From Wyeomyia smithii (taxonomy: Eukaryota; Arthropoda; Insecta; Diptera; Culicidae), in the NCBI RefSeq assembly GCF_029784165.1, contig NC_073695.1, forward strand, positions 199,280,857 through 199,344,856: 64,000 nucleotides of DNA. Direction: 5' to 3'. The position numbers and the translations under genes are program-made. The notes under the pieces were generated by a model. The model was not told the DNA's origin, made no database searches, and worked only from the letters and a program-made list of their open reading frames with translations. Of this stretch, positions 48,030 to 60,148 are shown in pieces (the first letter of the stretch is position 1; the number at the start of each line of letters is the position of its first letter).

Positions 48030-48133
48030 AGCCTTGTGATCGTTTAGCTAAAGTGCGTTCGAAGCAGTGTTTGTCACGAGCGCCGTATTAAAGTTCATTT
48101 TTCGTTAAGTTTACTGAAGTGTGAACCATCAAG
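48025..48133 (+). promoter_or_regulatory. mrj: mrj promoter / first untranslated exon candidate
   Basis: A GC-richer block ends in the strong splice donor CAAG|GTGAGC (exon end at 48133). An initiator-like TTTTCAGCC lies near 48,026-48,034; no TATA box is at the right distance. The intron from 48134 to 48794 would join this leader to the exon with the start codon. The exact start site is inference. Confidence 0.45.
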
Positions 48134-48794
48134 GTGAGCCCACGAAAGGTGCATCTGTGCATGCGTATATGATGACTAGCTGTCAGCTGCGGTCCAAGGT
48201 TGAACCGAAGAGATTTACGAATTTTTTCACAGAAGGAGGCACGTGTTTTTATTACATGCTAACACGTCCAGTCTAAAGTCTATTTAGAGTAACAAGATGT
48301 TTGCTATCGGGCAGCTTTTCGAATTGGATTAGAAGTGACGATTTGAGTATTAACGCGTTGCGTAGGAGTGTCTCTAATATTCCGTAGCGGCAGAGGGTGG
48401 AGTTTGATCAAATGAGATCTTTTTTAATGGAAACCGGCAGAAAATCTATGGAGTTGGACATCTATCGTACCGTAAACCGTCGAGCACAGAAAGTTACGAG
48501 GAACTCGACCCACGATTAGCACGAACTGATGACTCACTTTCCTATATACGTCTGCAGTAGCGGTCTATTATATTATATTTTTTTTTACAAAAATGGAAAC
48601 ATGCATTTACTGTGGAATATACGTACACATTTTATAGGGTCACAGAACTTTGACTCCCAGTCTCAGATAAAGACTGTTGTTACAGCGCATGTTTAAACTT
48701 CTCTAATTTACAAACTGTTTAATACTTCTACATATCTAAGCAACCATTGTTATTCATTTGATGGTTAACTTTATTTAATCCTTTTCATTTCCAG

Positions 48795-49125
48795 GCTAGA
48801 AAAACACAAAATCACAACCGGGAACGAAAGGAGTCTGCGTAATATACAAAAACTAAAAAGCGACTAGCGACGACATCCGCAACTTGTGCGTAGTCAAAAT
48901 CCTCAAAATGTATTGATCTCAGTAGTTCATAAATTCAAGGAAGTACAATTTGCACACATTCATAGTCCGGAAATTGTAGTCCGTTTGAAGGAGGGACATA
49001 ACCTGAGGTTAAGCTTACTGGAAGCGCGGAGCAGCTGCTGCCAGATTACAATTTGCGAAAGCGCGGAACGGGATCCTTGTTTAGTTTCACTAAAGTAAAC
49101 AAACAGAGGCACGTTCGCAGCCACA
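48795..49125 (+). other. mrj: mrj 5' untranslated part of exon 2
   Basis: It follows the acceptor TTCATTTCCAG|G (cut before 48795) and runs to the base before the Mrj start codon. I see no long ATG-initiated upstream ORF: the frame across 48,886-49,098 lacks an ATG start. Confidence 0.5.
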
Positions 49126-52100
49126 ATGGTGGACTACTATAAAGTACTCGATGTGGGTCGATCTGCGACCGATGCAGAAATCAAAAAGGCGTAAGTTTTG
49201 TTACATCCGGTCCAGCTAGAGGGAATAGCGATATCTTACATTTGAAATTTTATTTTAGGTATAAAAAGCTAGCATTACGATGGCATCCCGATAAAAATCC
49301 AGACAATCCAGAGGAATCAAACAGGCGATTTAAGGAGATCTCTGAAGCATACGAAGTTCTATCAGATGGTGAGTCAGTCGATTAGTTTTGCCTATGTTTG
49401 TTATCTGTAGCCGCAGCTAGTTTGCTTAAAGTTAAAACTAGCATCAGTAATTGTTTATCGAAGAAGACCAATAAGGTTATACTGAAGGTTCTGAGTTGGC
49501 GTTTTTTGCGTTAGGGCGTTCTATAGTAAGCACGAAAATTTATTGAATCTAGAAGTCTTTGTAAATTCGATTCTCTAAAAAAGATTGAAACTTAATTTAT
49601 TTGTTTATAATTAAAATTTTCCAAAGCTCATTTAAAATTGATATTGATTTGATGGAGTTTCTTGTATTCTTTAGTTAAACGTAAACAAGGTTTCAACTAA
49701 AACGACAATTGCTTTATGCATATTTGCTTGTAGACTACTTGTCAATCTTGTCGTGAGCGTATTTATGTCTAATTATCACTGAATTCGAACATCAATTTGC
49801 GAAACTGTATTCCAATTTAATAGCTTGTTTGCGAATGAAGGTTATTGAAGTTAACTTTTATTTCGCTGGACTCATAATAACCGGTCGCTGTTCATTATTT
49901 GATGGTGAAAATCGTTATTTATGCGGAATCATCTAGTAGTTTAGGGACCGACAAAAGTTAATGGTGATTTTTTGTCCGAAATAATTGAAATCGAAGTAGA
50001 AGCATTGAACTGTCGCCAATTATTTATCTTGTTATCTTGAGGTAGAAGTGAGTTTGTTTGAGTGATGTGCGAATAATGATGCTGGTAGTTGAAAACTATC
50101 ATGGGGCTGCCAATCTTGCTTATCAGGTCGACACTAAAAACATACACAAAAGCGTAGAACTGAGCAAAAAGATGAAGTAAACGTGCAGCTTTATTCTGAG
50201 AGGTTGATTCAATGTAATACACACTGTACTGCGCGAGTATAGAGATTAATCGAATGAGTTTTTATTACGAAACAGGATAGAATAATATTTTTTGTCTATG
50301 AGAGCTTCCCAATATGAATCTTGCATCATATTATCAAACTGTTCCGAATCAGAACTGGTTTATTTTTTCAAACTTACGTTTGTCAAACAACGCGTTTCTG
50401 AAAATTAATATCGAATACCAATGTTCTAGGCAGGAGTTCCCAAGTTATGCTCCGCGGGTTTTTGTTAAACAAAAACCGACTTCAAAACACAGTTTTTTTT
50501 CTGTCAGCTCTCCAGACCTTTTACTCGGTGGAATAAATTTTAAATTATAATATTGGACGGAGCACCGATTTTTTCAATAAATTGAAAAAACATCCTTAAT
50601 TTTCTCATTGATTTAAAAAGCAGGTGCTTTGCCGTATATTTTGACTTCAAAAAGTGCTCCACCGAGCAAAAGGTCCGGGAATTCCTGGTCTAGGATAATT
50701 GAAGTGCTGCGAGTTTTTAGTTGTGAATATTCTTTTGCTTGGTTTCTCAGAACTGAGTACCAGTAGTAAGTAACATGATGGATCTCGAATCAAAATTCGA
50801 GTTTCCATCTGGGCTTGTCACATAATAAATTCTCGTTCGGAATTTGACCTTTTGTTGATTCGACACAAACTGCGCAACCAACTGTCGATGTATAGAACAA
50901 TTCTTAGACTAGCGCTACGACCCTGTTGACTCTGAGGTTTTGTTTCAGCTAAGATTGAAATATACAACGACTGCCTGACTGGTTAGTCCAGAATTTTTGG
51001 ATCCGCAATTAACGACAGGAGAAATTCAGGAATAGAAAGTTAAACTTGTATCAAGAGTAGGGATGCAAACAAACATAATAGTGATTTACTAGATAACATC
51101 CTGTTTCTCATTCAAAAATATATGCAAATTTGGACGGAAAATTCCATTCAACTTTTCAGCTTAGTACTATCAATGGATACAAGAAAGCCGAAAAAACATA
51201 CAGTAACCAGAAATTAACCTCAATTTTTTGCCAGGTAGTGGCGCCTTTGGTTAAGTTTTAAATTTAGCAGGGTAAAATGAGTTATATACTGCCCTTTCCT
51301 TTATTAATCTATAGTGGACCACCCGTCAGATTAACTCAATTTCTTTTAACATAAATCGGAATTTATAAATGTTTGTGATACAGATTGGCTGGATAAGAAG
51401 TTTCCCAAAAGAAGTTTTGTGAGAATCCCTCTTGTTTTTGCATAAATTGATTTAATCAGGCAGGTGGTCCACTATAGGAAAGGTACTAGGTACTCCAATT
51501 TGGGTATAAAGAATCTGGAACCGCGAAGAATCTAGGAATTTGGTAAATATGTTCGCTTGTTGATCCCTGGTGCTGATAGGTTCAATCGGTATGATTTTTG
51601 CTGCTACGTTGTCTCGAACAAAGTGATGTTTAATTTAAATAGGAATTTGCGCTTCAGTTTTGCGGTCGAGGTCCTTATGTGACTCTTTTAGAAATATTGC
51701 TTCTAAAATTGCCGCATTCAAAGCGACATATCCGCCTCGCTGGAAGATGTCGATCGTTTTCGGATTGTCAAAGAAACAGTTGATCCGAGTACCTTGAAGG
51801 TGAAGCCAGGAACGGACTTCTGTCGGATACTCAGTCCACGTGACCGACTAGTGGTTTGGATTCCTCCTTACGTATGTAGACCAAGCCCATGCTACTGGTA
51901 GCCGAACTGTCCGCTTCAGAGTCTTCCACTGATTTTCCGTAGGGCACTACTGAACTGGTGCAACCGGGAAACACTGATCCGACCGTCGGCAAAGTATCCT
52001 ATGATGGAATTGTTCCACGGAACCGCAGTCGAACATCACGAATTCAGTAGACAGACGCTGCTTCAGTGCCTTGATCGCGGACAGCTTTCTACCGACTATG

Positions 52101-55100
52101 AGAACGTCCCACACGTAGATCACCATGAACCGTTTTCGGTAGTTGAGGCATATGAGCAGTAGCCTCGTCTTGATCGTGTGAATACAAGTTATAGTAACAC
52201 CGAAGTCAGCCTCTCGTTCCAGCAACGTGGTGATTGCTTTAGCCCACATATCTCCTTCTGCAGCTTGCAAACGGTGTTGGATCCAGCAACCACACCTTCA
52301 GGAACTTCGATGTAAAAGTTCTTTTCAGATCACCGTGGAGATAGAAGCCATAGTGGACACCAGCAGTATGTACATTACGAAGAGTAGTTTCCTCGTAGTC
52401 GATTCCAAGTTGCTCCGGAACGTTGTAACGAAATGGTTATCCATTTTCATGTTTCTTGAGCCGGAATACCCATTTTGTCTTCAAAGGTTTGATTTGATCC
52501 GGCTGCTACGTGAACTTTCACACACCGTTGGACTTCATTAATTTACGTTCGTCTTTGACCGCCAACATTTATTGGTTAAAGTTGCTGTAGGTTGCTATAT
52601 CGTTAAAACAAGCCTCGAGTGCGATAACATAGTTGAGTACCTTACTCGAAAATCGGCGCTCTAATATTTGTTTAGGGCCAGGTGTCTGTTTCCTTTAGGA
52701 GCAGGGTGTAGAGCCTATCCATCGATTGCTCCTCCTCAAACGGGCATAATGACCCTTTTATCTCTTCTTCTAAAAAATACAATGAACTTTGTAGTTCAAT
52801 GTAGCTTAAAACTAATATTTACGTTGATTAATATTACTAATGGTAAATAACATTGGAGGATGATGAGTCATTGTCTCTGGGGAATCAAAACCTGCGATGA
52901 AAAAAAGAAGAAAAACAAAGATTAATGTTTTTCTTGAAGATCTGCATTGCGAACGAGTGACACAGAAAAAAAAAAGAAAGAAAGAGCGATCCCTAATGAA
53001 TTCGTATATTGAGGTAAGAAAAAAAAAATTATGGCTGACAAGTGACAAGTGCATTACGAACTTGCATTTCATTTTGTTCCCGTAAGGAATCGAACAGTTT
53101 ATTTCTTGCTGTGTGCTATTTAGGACATACGAAGACTTTTCTTTCACGATTCGTACCCTCCATATTCGCAAAGGTTGCTATCGACTATCTTATTCGTAGA
53201 GGTGGGTATTTTTAAACTAGTAGTTTAACATTAGGCGTGAAATAACTCGTATAAAATCCCGATTTAAATCGAGTCCTTTAAACCATGATTCCGTAGACAC
53301 TTCGGAGTTTTTTGCTTTTGGCGTCAAGCTTCTTGCGATAACGATTCCCGAGTAACAATATTGGTTTTTTCAAAGTTTTATGGTGCTCAATTCTACCAAA
53401 AAGGCGCTTTTAAACTTTGTTATAACCAATTTTGTTATTTCGGTTGGGTATCCAGACATATTCTTGATGTCTAACGATCCGTACCTTCTCTAGATTCGGG
53501 TTTTCCCTATACAATTCTCAGCTGGAGTTAGCTCCTTTAACAAAGCTGAAAGAGGACGATTCATGAGAAAAACGTCGGTTAAGGCTCATCGGTTAAGGTT
53601 TATCAGAATCGTCCATACCTTTTCAACCAAAGTCTGGTTGAACCTTTCCGCAACTCCGTTTTGCTGGGAGGAGCATACGACAGTGTGCTCTATCTGGATT
53701 TCGTCCACTTTGTAGAAACGGTGTTGATTTCCGGATTAATATTTCCGGCCTTGATCGACCGCCAGCTTGCAGATATGCGTGCCCAACGCTGCAGTTGACA
53801 TCGCCTCGAGTTCCTGGCACTTCGAACATGCCTTCTATTTCCGTTAGAGCAGGATTAGTAGGTATGGACTATAAATTATAATTTTCTGCATTTGGAAGGA
53901 TAATTTTCCAATCGATTGCTTCTTAAACGAAAGGAATTCGTTGAATACTCACCGACTTAGAAACATTTGGAATAAGACATATTTTCCCCTCTTCCGTTTT
54001 TAGATTCTCATTTCATACCCTCATTAGACTGGGACACGGTTATATGGGAAAAAAGCGATGGTGTTATTTTTTCGCTCCCATGCACTTTTCGTGTTCCTTA
54101 TGGGTCCTATAACAACTGTGTAACTTTTCAGATCGATCGGTGAAACGCCCGATTTGCGCCCGATTTTTAAAGCTTCCATACGATTTCATATGGGAAAAAC
54201 CACCTTTTCAAAACTTTTTTTATACAGATGTCCAGTTGGCTCCTAAAAATATATCAACACATGATATTTATCGGAAATTTTCCTGGGAAAAACTCTTCTG
54301 AAGACCGCAAGGCGCTACTTTGCTTGTGAAAAAAGATATTCACCCCAGACAGAATGAATATCTGACGAACGGCTCACCATTGAATTTTACTAGCAATACT
54401 GCTGCAGCATGCTGCTATTGCAAATTCAACCATGTGATAAGAAATGATATCGCCTAAACTTATCTTGAAGGCTTCCCCGAAGATACTATGGGCAAAAATC
54501 ACACTTTGAAAATTAATTCCACGCGAAATTATTTCTCATACTTAAGCAAATTTGCAATAGCAGCATGCTGTAGCAGTGTTGCTGGAAAATTTCAATGGTG
54601 AGCCGTCCGTCAGACATTCAATCAGTTTGGGGTGAATAGCTGTTTCTACAAGCATCGTAGTGCCTTACGGTCTTCAGAAGAGTTTTTCCCAGAAAAATTT
54701 CCTACAAATATCATGCATTGATATATTTTCAACAGCCAACTGGACATCTTTAGAGAATAAGTTTTGAAAAAATGGATTTTCCCATATAAAATCGTATGGA
54801 AATTTTAAAAATCGGGCGCAAATCGGGCGTTTCACCGATCGATCTGAAAAGTTACACAAATGTTATGGGACCCATAAGGAACACGAAAAGTGCATGGGAG
54901 CTAACATTTATTTTTTGTCCCACCCTAACCCCATATAGCGGAACTTTCTGAGAGACGTAGTTCTACGTCAAAACATCTTGACACGGAACCGTTAGGTATC
55001 ATAGCTGGTGCCAGCAAATTGCGGAATTGATATGTACCGAACTCTATACCTGTCTAAGTGCACGAGCACAAGCTTGATGAAGAATTACAAATGATGAAAT

Positions 55101-57239
55101 ATTTTGCTCTACAATTATTACAAATTCATAATTTTGTCTCCTCATTGCTGTTGGGTATACAATTTTTCCTTACATCTGATTTCTACTCAAATTGTGCTGG
55201 CCCTGGAAAGTATCATTTTTGAATTGGTCCTTTTTTTTTGCTTCCACAAAAACCTTTACTGCTATGTATGAACAATGAAAGAAACGTGTTTAAATAATTT
55301 TTGCCATAACGTCTGTGTTAGGGAGGCTTAGAAATCGAGTTAGAAAAATGTAACGACGGAAAGAGCTTGATTCGAAAGTCTAATCAATTTTGCCCGTATA
55401 CAAAATTTAGCCTACAAACGACACATTTACGACAACCGAAGCACACGGAAGAGCACCGGAGCTAGTTATTCGACGGGCGGTGGCATGCGTGACAGTAGCA
55501 ATTACACCGCGTACACCAACCGTGACTACAGCAGCGGCAAGTACTACGGCAGCGGCGGCAATTACGACCACTATGGCGGACGTTACGGCGGCGGTACACG
55601 GTCCGGCCGTGAAAATAGCCGTCCATTTTCGTTTCGAGGATTTTTCGAGACAACACCATTTTTCCGCTTTTTCGGTAGTAGAATGTACCAGCAGAGAAAA
55701 CAATGCTCTGTTGTTTTGTTATTAACCGCTGATTGAATGCTCGTGTTGCCACTAAAACTATTTTATAAATACTTGAAATGGATGTCATCGGTTGAACTGA
55801 AAATATTTCCCATGACGATGACTAGATTGCATTGTATAGTAACTTTCGATCATCAAAATCAAAGTTGAAATTTGCATAATACCTTAAATTTGAATATTCA
55901 CACTAACGTTATTGTGTTCTGATTATCATGTTGAATTTCCTCTAAAGTTTTTGCTATTAACCTTGTGCTTACCGCCAGCACGTGTTTTGTTGTACCGTCA
56001 ATCGTCCCTAATTCGATGTTTGTGCCTATCGTGATGAGACAACGATGTTGCACTATGATGACTAGCTCCTCCTAAAACGACACCACATGTACCATTTTCA
56101 ACATTGAAAGTCGACATTCATAGAACTAATTTAACATGATCCGAGATATAACGTATAATTTTGTTGTTCTGAACTAAAAAACGCTTTGAAATCTTATTGA
56201 ACCTATTTTACTTACTACATCTTTCCATTTCCCCGTAGAGAAAAAACGTCGAATCTACGATCAGTACGGCAAGGAAGGTCTAATGAGCAATGGTTCTGAC
56301 CGGTACCACCAGAGCACACGGCACCGTCGACACAATGGCGGCGGCATTCATGACGAGTTCGATATCTTCGGTGGATTCCCGTTCACGTTCCGCGATCCGG
56401 ACGAGGTGTTTAGAGAGTTCTTCGGTGGTTCCCCATTTGAGGAGATCTTCAGGGGTAAGCTGCACATAAATTGATATCAAAGCATAACAAAAAACATCGT
56501 TCTTCTACGATTTTCCAGTACCATCCCACAATGGACGCCGGGCAAATGGAGCCAGCAACGGACAAAGACACTCCCACCCGCAAAACGTAATCAGTTCGCC
56601 GTTCATGTCCCCGTTTATGAGCTTCAACCTGATGGACGAGTTCTTCAATGCGGACCCGATGGCGCACCGGGGTGGCGGCGGTGGGTTCACCTCGATATCC
56701 GAGTTTAGCGTCGGTAGTGGCCCGATGAAGCGAACATCCACCTCGACAACCTTCGTCAACGGGAAAAAGCTGATGACGAAAAAGTAAGTACTTGTTGTGG
56801 AACAGACAACATCTCCGTAAGAATTTCCTGATGCTTGGCTGCTGCTGGTTTTACCCACAGTGTTTTGAGTGTAAATTTGCTGCATGTCACACTACTTTTT
56901 ATTTCTAATTAGTAAGCCGGCTACCAAAATTTGGGGTTTTCTAATCTAGACCCGGAACGAATCTGTCTATTTGTCATGGCCTAGTTCTCACTCAGATAAT
57001 TTTGTGCATTTTTGTTATGGAAGGATTCCAGCTAATTTGGCTGAATAAACACGCGTATAATTTGTTGTTTAATTTATTTGATTCTTTAGGACGCGTTTTT
57101 GAAATTTTCAACTAACAATTCAATCCATTGCAGGGTGTACGAGAATGGCACTGAAACGATAATGTCGTACGAAAACGATGTACTAAAATCAAAGACTGTA
57201 AACGGAGTCGCTCAAGCAATTTCCAGTTATAACCACTAG
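49126..57239 (+). CDS. mrj: DnaJ (HSP40) co-chaperone Mrj, DNAJB6/DNAJB2 family
   Basis: Five coding exons join in frame: 49126-49190, 49259-49368, 56239-56454, 56519-56783 and 57134-57239, all GT-AG, giving 253 residues. The start ATG has a good insect context (CCACAATGG). The J domain is residues 1 to about 70 with the HPD motif at 31-33, which stimulates Hsp70 ATP hydrolysis. A Gly/Phe region follows (FGGFPF, FREFFGGSPFEEIF, about 93-130). The C-terminal part carries the Ser/Thr motif RTSTSTTFVNGKK (about 202-214) and VYENGTETI, characteristic of the DNAJB6/DNAJB2 group that suppresses protein aggregation in cytosol and nucleus. Length fits the family. Intron 2 is 6.9 kb and filled with transposons. 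An extra exon at 55411 offers alternative products. Confidence 0.93.
50431..50687. mobile_element. 257-bp MITE, hAT-like ends
   Basis: The ends CAGGAGTTCCCAAG and CAGGAATTCCCGGA (other strand) are inverted, and inner arms share TGCTCCGC/CGGTGGAGCA-like and CTTTTACTCGGTGGA sequences. TCTAGG occurs on both sides, a partial target duplication. No ORF. Confidence 0.6.
51309..51477. mobile_element. ~170-bp MITE with CTATAGTGGACCACC ends
   Basis: CTATAGTGGACCACCCG at the left and its inverted match CTATAGTGGACCACCTG at the right bracket a short AT-rich interior. TA borders are compatible with a mariner-type insertion. No coding capacity. Confidence 0.55.
51500..53860 (-). pseudogene. Ty1/copia pol remnant, split by a non-LTR fragment
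   Basis: On the minus strand, domains appear in copia order. Integrase near 53,840-53,590 has KLAVDQGRKY, IEHTVVCSSQQNGVAERFNQ and TLVEKVWTIL. RT near 52,560-51,960 has KPLKTKWVFRLKKHENG, QLGIDYEETT, LQKEICGLKQSPRCWNE and a VIYVWDVLIVGRK box in which the catalytic YVDD is altered to YVWD. RNase H and end near 51,760-51,530 have YVALNAAILEAIFLKE, HHFVRDNVAAKIIPIEPI and QANIFTKFLD. Many stops and frameshifts show it is old and dead. A separate non-LTR piece at 52,659-53,312 interrupts it between integrase and RT. LTRs were not located. Confidence 0.8.
52659..53312 (-). mobile_element. Fragment of an I/R1-group non-LTR element, relative of the 60-kb element
   Basis: Plus-strand blocks match the 3' part of the element at 59,685-63,826: CTCTAATATTT and CTGCTCCTCCTCAAAC-type 3' UTR sequence, then TTCGTACCCTCCATATTCGC, ATTAGGCGTGAAATAACTCG and GTAGACACTTCGG corresponding to 60,330-60,490 of ORF2. 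It is clearly diverged and 5'-truncated, and no poly(A) tail is left. It lies inside copia DNA, so it inserted after the copia element. Confidence 0.75.
54025..54927. mobile_element. mrj: 0.9-kb hAT-like foldback in mrj intron 2
   Basis: The ends TAGACTGGGACA and TAGGGTGGGACA (other strand) bracket a near-complete inverted repeat with arms of about 450 bases centred near 54,485. The arms share GATCGATCGGTGAAACGCCC, CTCCCATGCACTTTTCGTGT and GCAGCATGCTGCTATTGCAA-type sequences. Flanks ACCCTCAT and ACCCCATA resemble a diverged 8-bp duplication. Because the gene is transcribed through it, the pre-mRNA would contain a long hairpin. Confidence 0.75.
55411..55736 (+). CDS. mrj: Alternative mrj exon (Gly/Tyr-rich, second version of the J-domain end)
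   Basis: It follows an acceptor AAAATTTAG|CC and fits the phase left by exon 2 (phase 1). The joined reading is ...VLSD-AYKRHIYDNRSTRKSTG, parallel to ...VLSD-EKKRRIYDQYGKEG from exon 3, so both exons can complete J-domain helix IV. It continues through a Ser/Gly/Tyr-rich stretch (SSGKYYGSGGNYDHYGG, RYGGGTRSGR) to FRGFFETTPFFRFFGSR. Used as a terminal exon it stops at TGA 55,734-55,736, giving a 166-residue protein. Alternatively a donor TTCG|GTAGTA after 55,674 makes a 264-nt, phase 1-1 cassette exon, giving 341 residues. Codon use is GC-rich, unlike the flanking intron. Confidence 0.75.
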
Positions 57240-59400
57240 AGACCGCTAGCCGGAAGTAGAAACGATGATAGTAAGCAGAGAGAAAAAAAAGCGAACGCCA
57301 GAGACGGATGTGAACCAAAAATAAACTTGATGGAATGAAAGAGACAAAACAAAAACAACCCGTATAGGATTAATCAAGCATTGCAAATGAACTATACACT
57401 TCTAGTACTATTAACTAGTGATTTAGCGTTTACTATTACTACACAGCAGCAACACATTATTTGAACATAACACCGCAAACCACCCAATAGGCAAGGATAC
57501 ATTTGGATCCGAATGGTGCTGGCGGGGTATTTATCCCGCAGTTTAGCACCACAGTGATTGCCCAACAGACCAGAATGGCTGCAATGCCATCAAACAGATT
57601 TATATAGCACACATGAAGAATAAAACCGAAATAACATAAAATCAAACAATTTACTAACAAAAAAAAACATTTTTGTGTCACCTACCATAACATAGATGAG
57701 TAAAGCGTTTACCGACAGCTGACATTAATGCAGCTTAGACAGTTAGGCTACCGAAAAAAAAAGAAAATCAAATTTACCATTATAACCGTTGTTGAACATG
57801 AGATCGTAAAAGCTATTTAAAATCAAGAAAATAACTCCCGTTGTCGAAAACGTAAACGAATACAAATTTCAATATCCAATACAAAGTAACAAAACAAAAA
57901 CCCATCACCGTGTATGTATGTATGTATTGGACATAAGACGTAGCTTTTTTTTTTTTTGAAGGAGATAAAGCCCGTTTCTAATTGTTTCTAGCTGTGCAAA
58001 CCGGAAACAATTCGTTTTAATACGATTGTTTTTTGTAATGGGGTGTATAATTAGGTGTAAAAGAACTACACAATTCGAAACAACTCAAACAAAATCATAC
58101 TTCATAGGTCTGTAATAATAAGAATCATTTTCTCTTCTGTGAGCCACCACGAGGGCATATGACTTGGGTCCGTTCGTTAACTGTTTGAATTACGCTAAGC
58201 TTTAGGTTGTTGACAGACTGCTGCATCCTATCGAGAGAGTGCGCAAACTGATTTATATCACAGCTTTATAGTTATGTACTTTACAACACTAGTTTTACAT
58301 TTAATTCTAATGTAGAACAATTCACTACCATCAAGACGGACATTCGTGTGTCGGAGAAGCAAAAATAAAAATGAAAACTACAATTACGATTTCGCCTTAC
58401 GTACAACTTAGTTTCGTCGTACGCCGCGACATGGAACCTTGCTAATGATTTTCATTTTACGAACTTCGTTTTTTTGGTTCCTGGGAGAGGGAAGTCCCGG
58501 CTTAATTTGCCATCGCTCTTAAGTGCTTCTCCGATCGCTTATCATTATCTGATAAATAAATTCGTAGGCTAATTGCACTGCGCGGATCATTGTGGGAGTG
58601 CGCGGATATCGAGATAGGAAGCGAAATGTGACAGAGGATTGACTAGTTCAATTTTAGTTTTGAGTTTCGAAGACCAACAAAGGTTAAGTATAATTAGTGC
58701 GTGTGTTCTGGATTGAGAGTGTGCTGTCGCGCAGATGAAGCTTCGAAAGCGACCCCATCCCATTGTGTATAATGTTCATTTCCTGTTAAGTCGGATGTAG
58801 AGTAGAGTAAGCGGGTGGAGCTGAAACGCGAACTGCGTTTTTACCAGGATAAAATGAAGCTAAACTAATGAAGCGGAATAAAATAAAGCGATGCAAAGTA
58901 ATTAATTAATGAAGCTAAGAATATGTTTTTTGTAGTGTAATATAATAAATTCATAACAATGTGTCACAGAACATAAAAAATGACGGAATCCGATACAATT
59001 GTTGCAAGTAGCTGATTATTAGCACACTGCAGTAAATAAATGGAGATATCGATAGATCGAAGCATATGTTACAGGACAAACTAGCAGAATATACTAATAA
59101 AAAGCAGTAGTAGCAGCAGGGAGGTGCAGCGAATTTTAAGCATTAAAGATTTCTAAACGGTAAAGCAAATATTCCGATGTTATTTATATTCTAGAACTAT
59201 TTCCGATATTCTACATATAAATGAAAGAAACAGAGCATAACACAGGCCCTATTAGGTATGGAACACAAATTAACTAACACGAACCATATAAGATTTTGCG
59301 CCTCTATCCGATATTCGTAGGTACAAAAAGATCAAATTGAACGGACCAGAAAATTTTATTCTTTTTTTAGTGAGCTAAATAAATTTTAAAGCTGAAGTAA
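57240..59400 (+). other. mrj: mrj 3' untranslated region (extent uncertain)
   Basis: No ORF of note follows the stop codon. Candidate AATAAA polyadenylation signals occur near 57,320, 58,877, 58,945 and 59,034, with GCTAAATAAAT near 59,377, so short and long 3' ends are possible. A TGTATGTATGTATGTATT run near 57,912 resembles Pumilio-type UGUA sites. The DNA appears unique, in contrast to the repeats on either side. Confidence 0.5.
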
Positions 59401-60148
59401 GCCTTGAGTTTTAGCAATTCTAATTATTAATACATGTCATAAAAACATTTATTCATATTCTAACCACTAAGCCAAGCCAAGCTTGGCCAATGACCAATGA
59501 TTCTTTTGGCTGGTCTCCCAGATGAATACCGTCTAATGAACAAGGCGTCCCCCATAATGAGTGACTTCGTGAAAACCAAATTTATCCAGGAGAAACCATT
59601 GCTTAGCAGCAACCAAAAAACGGAATGAAAAATTTTCAAAGTACCGTGCTGGATCGAAACCCATACAGTATCCGTACACCTTGATTTTTTTTTTTTTTAA
59701 CTCTAATATTTATTTAGGCCCAACCGCAAAGCATAACGGGGCCGAATATCTTTTGGAGTAGGGAAAAGCCAGCTTGAGTAGAGCCTGTATCCCGACTGCT
59801 CCTCCTCAAACAGGCATAAAAACCCTCTCATCTTTTCTCTTTTATAAATACAATTTAAAAATACATATCATTTAGACCTACGGCTAACAATAACAATAAT
59901 AAATAAAGTTCTTCTCTGTATGAGTAAATATCAATTCTTAATACTATTCGTTAAGGTGTGATGGTTCCTTATATCTTTAGAAATCAAAACTTATATCTAT
60001 GTTTGGTGGATCATGTCTCTCAGAAAGAAGCGATGATTCTTGTGTCTCTAAAAAGATCAATAAAAGAAAAAAAAAAGGAACAGAATTAGTGTGAAACTTT
60101 TTGATGGAGGTTGTGTTGGAAAAATAAGAAGAAGAAGCAAGGAGATAA

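Larger units (their letters stand above)
49369..56238 (+). other. mrj: mrj intron 2, transposon-filled
   Basis: The intron interrupts the J domain after residue 58 (phase 1). It contains two small MITEs, a decayed copia element split by a non-LTR fragment, a 0.9-kb foldback and the alternative exon at 55,411. DNA at 49,370-50,420 and 54,930-55,410 shows nothing recognisable beyond the GACGTAGTTCTACGTC palindrome at 54954. Confidence 0.8.

Noticed and set aside
48886..49098. 70-codon frame in the mrj 5' leader as an upstream ORF
   Set aside because: It starts at GTG rather than ATG, and the first ATG in the frame region is quickly followed by a stop in its own frame.
55462..55788. Antisense ORFs over the alternative mrj exon, one Ala/Val-rich
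   Set aside because: They mirror the Gly/Tyr-rich codons of the + strand; only the + strand has splice signals in phase with exon 2.
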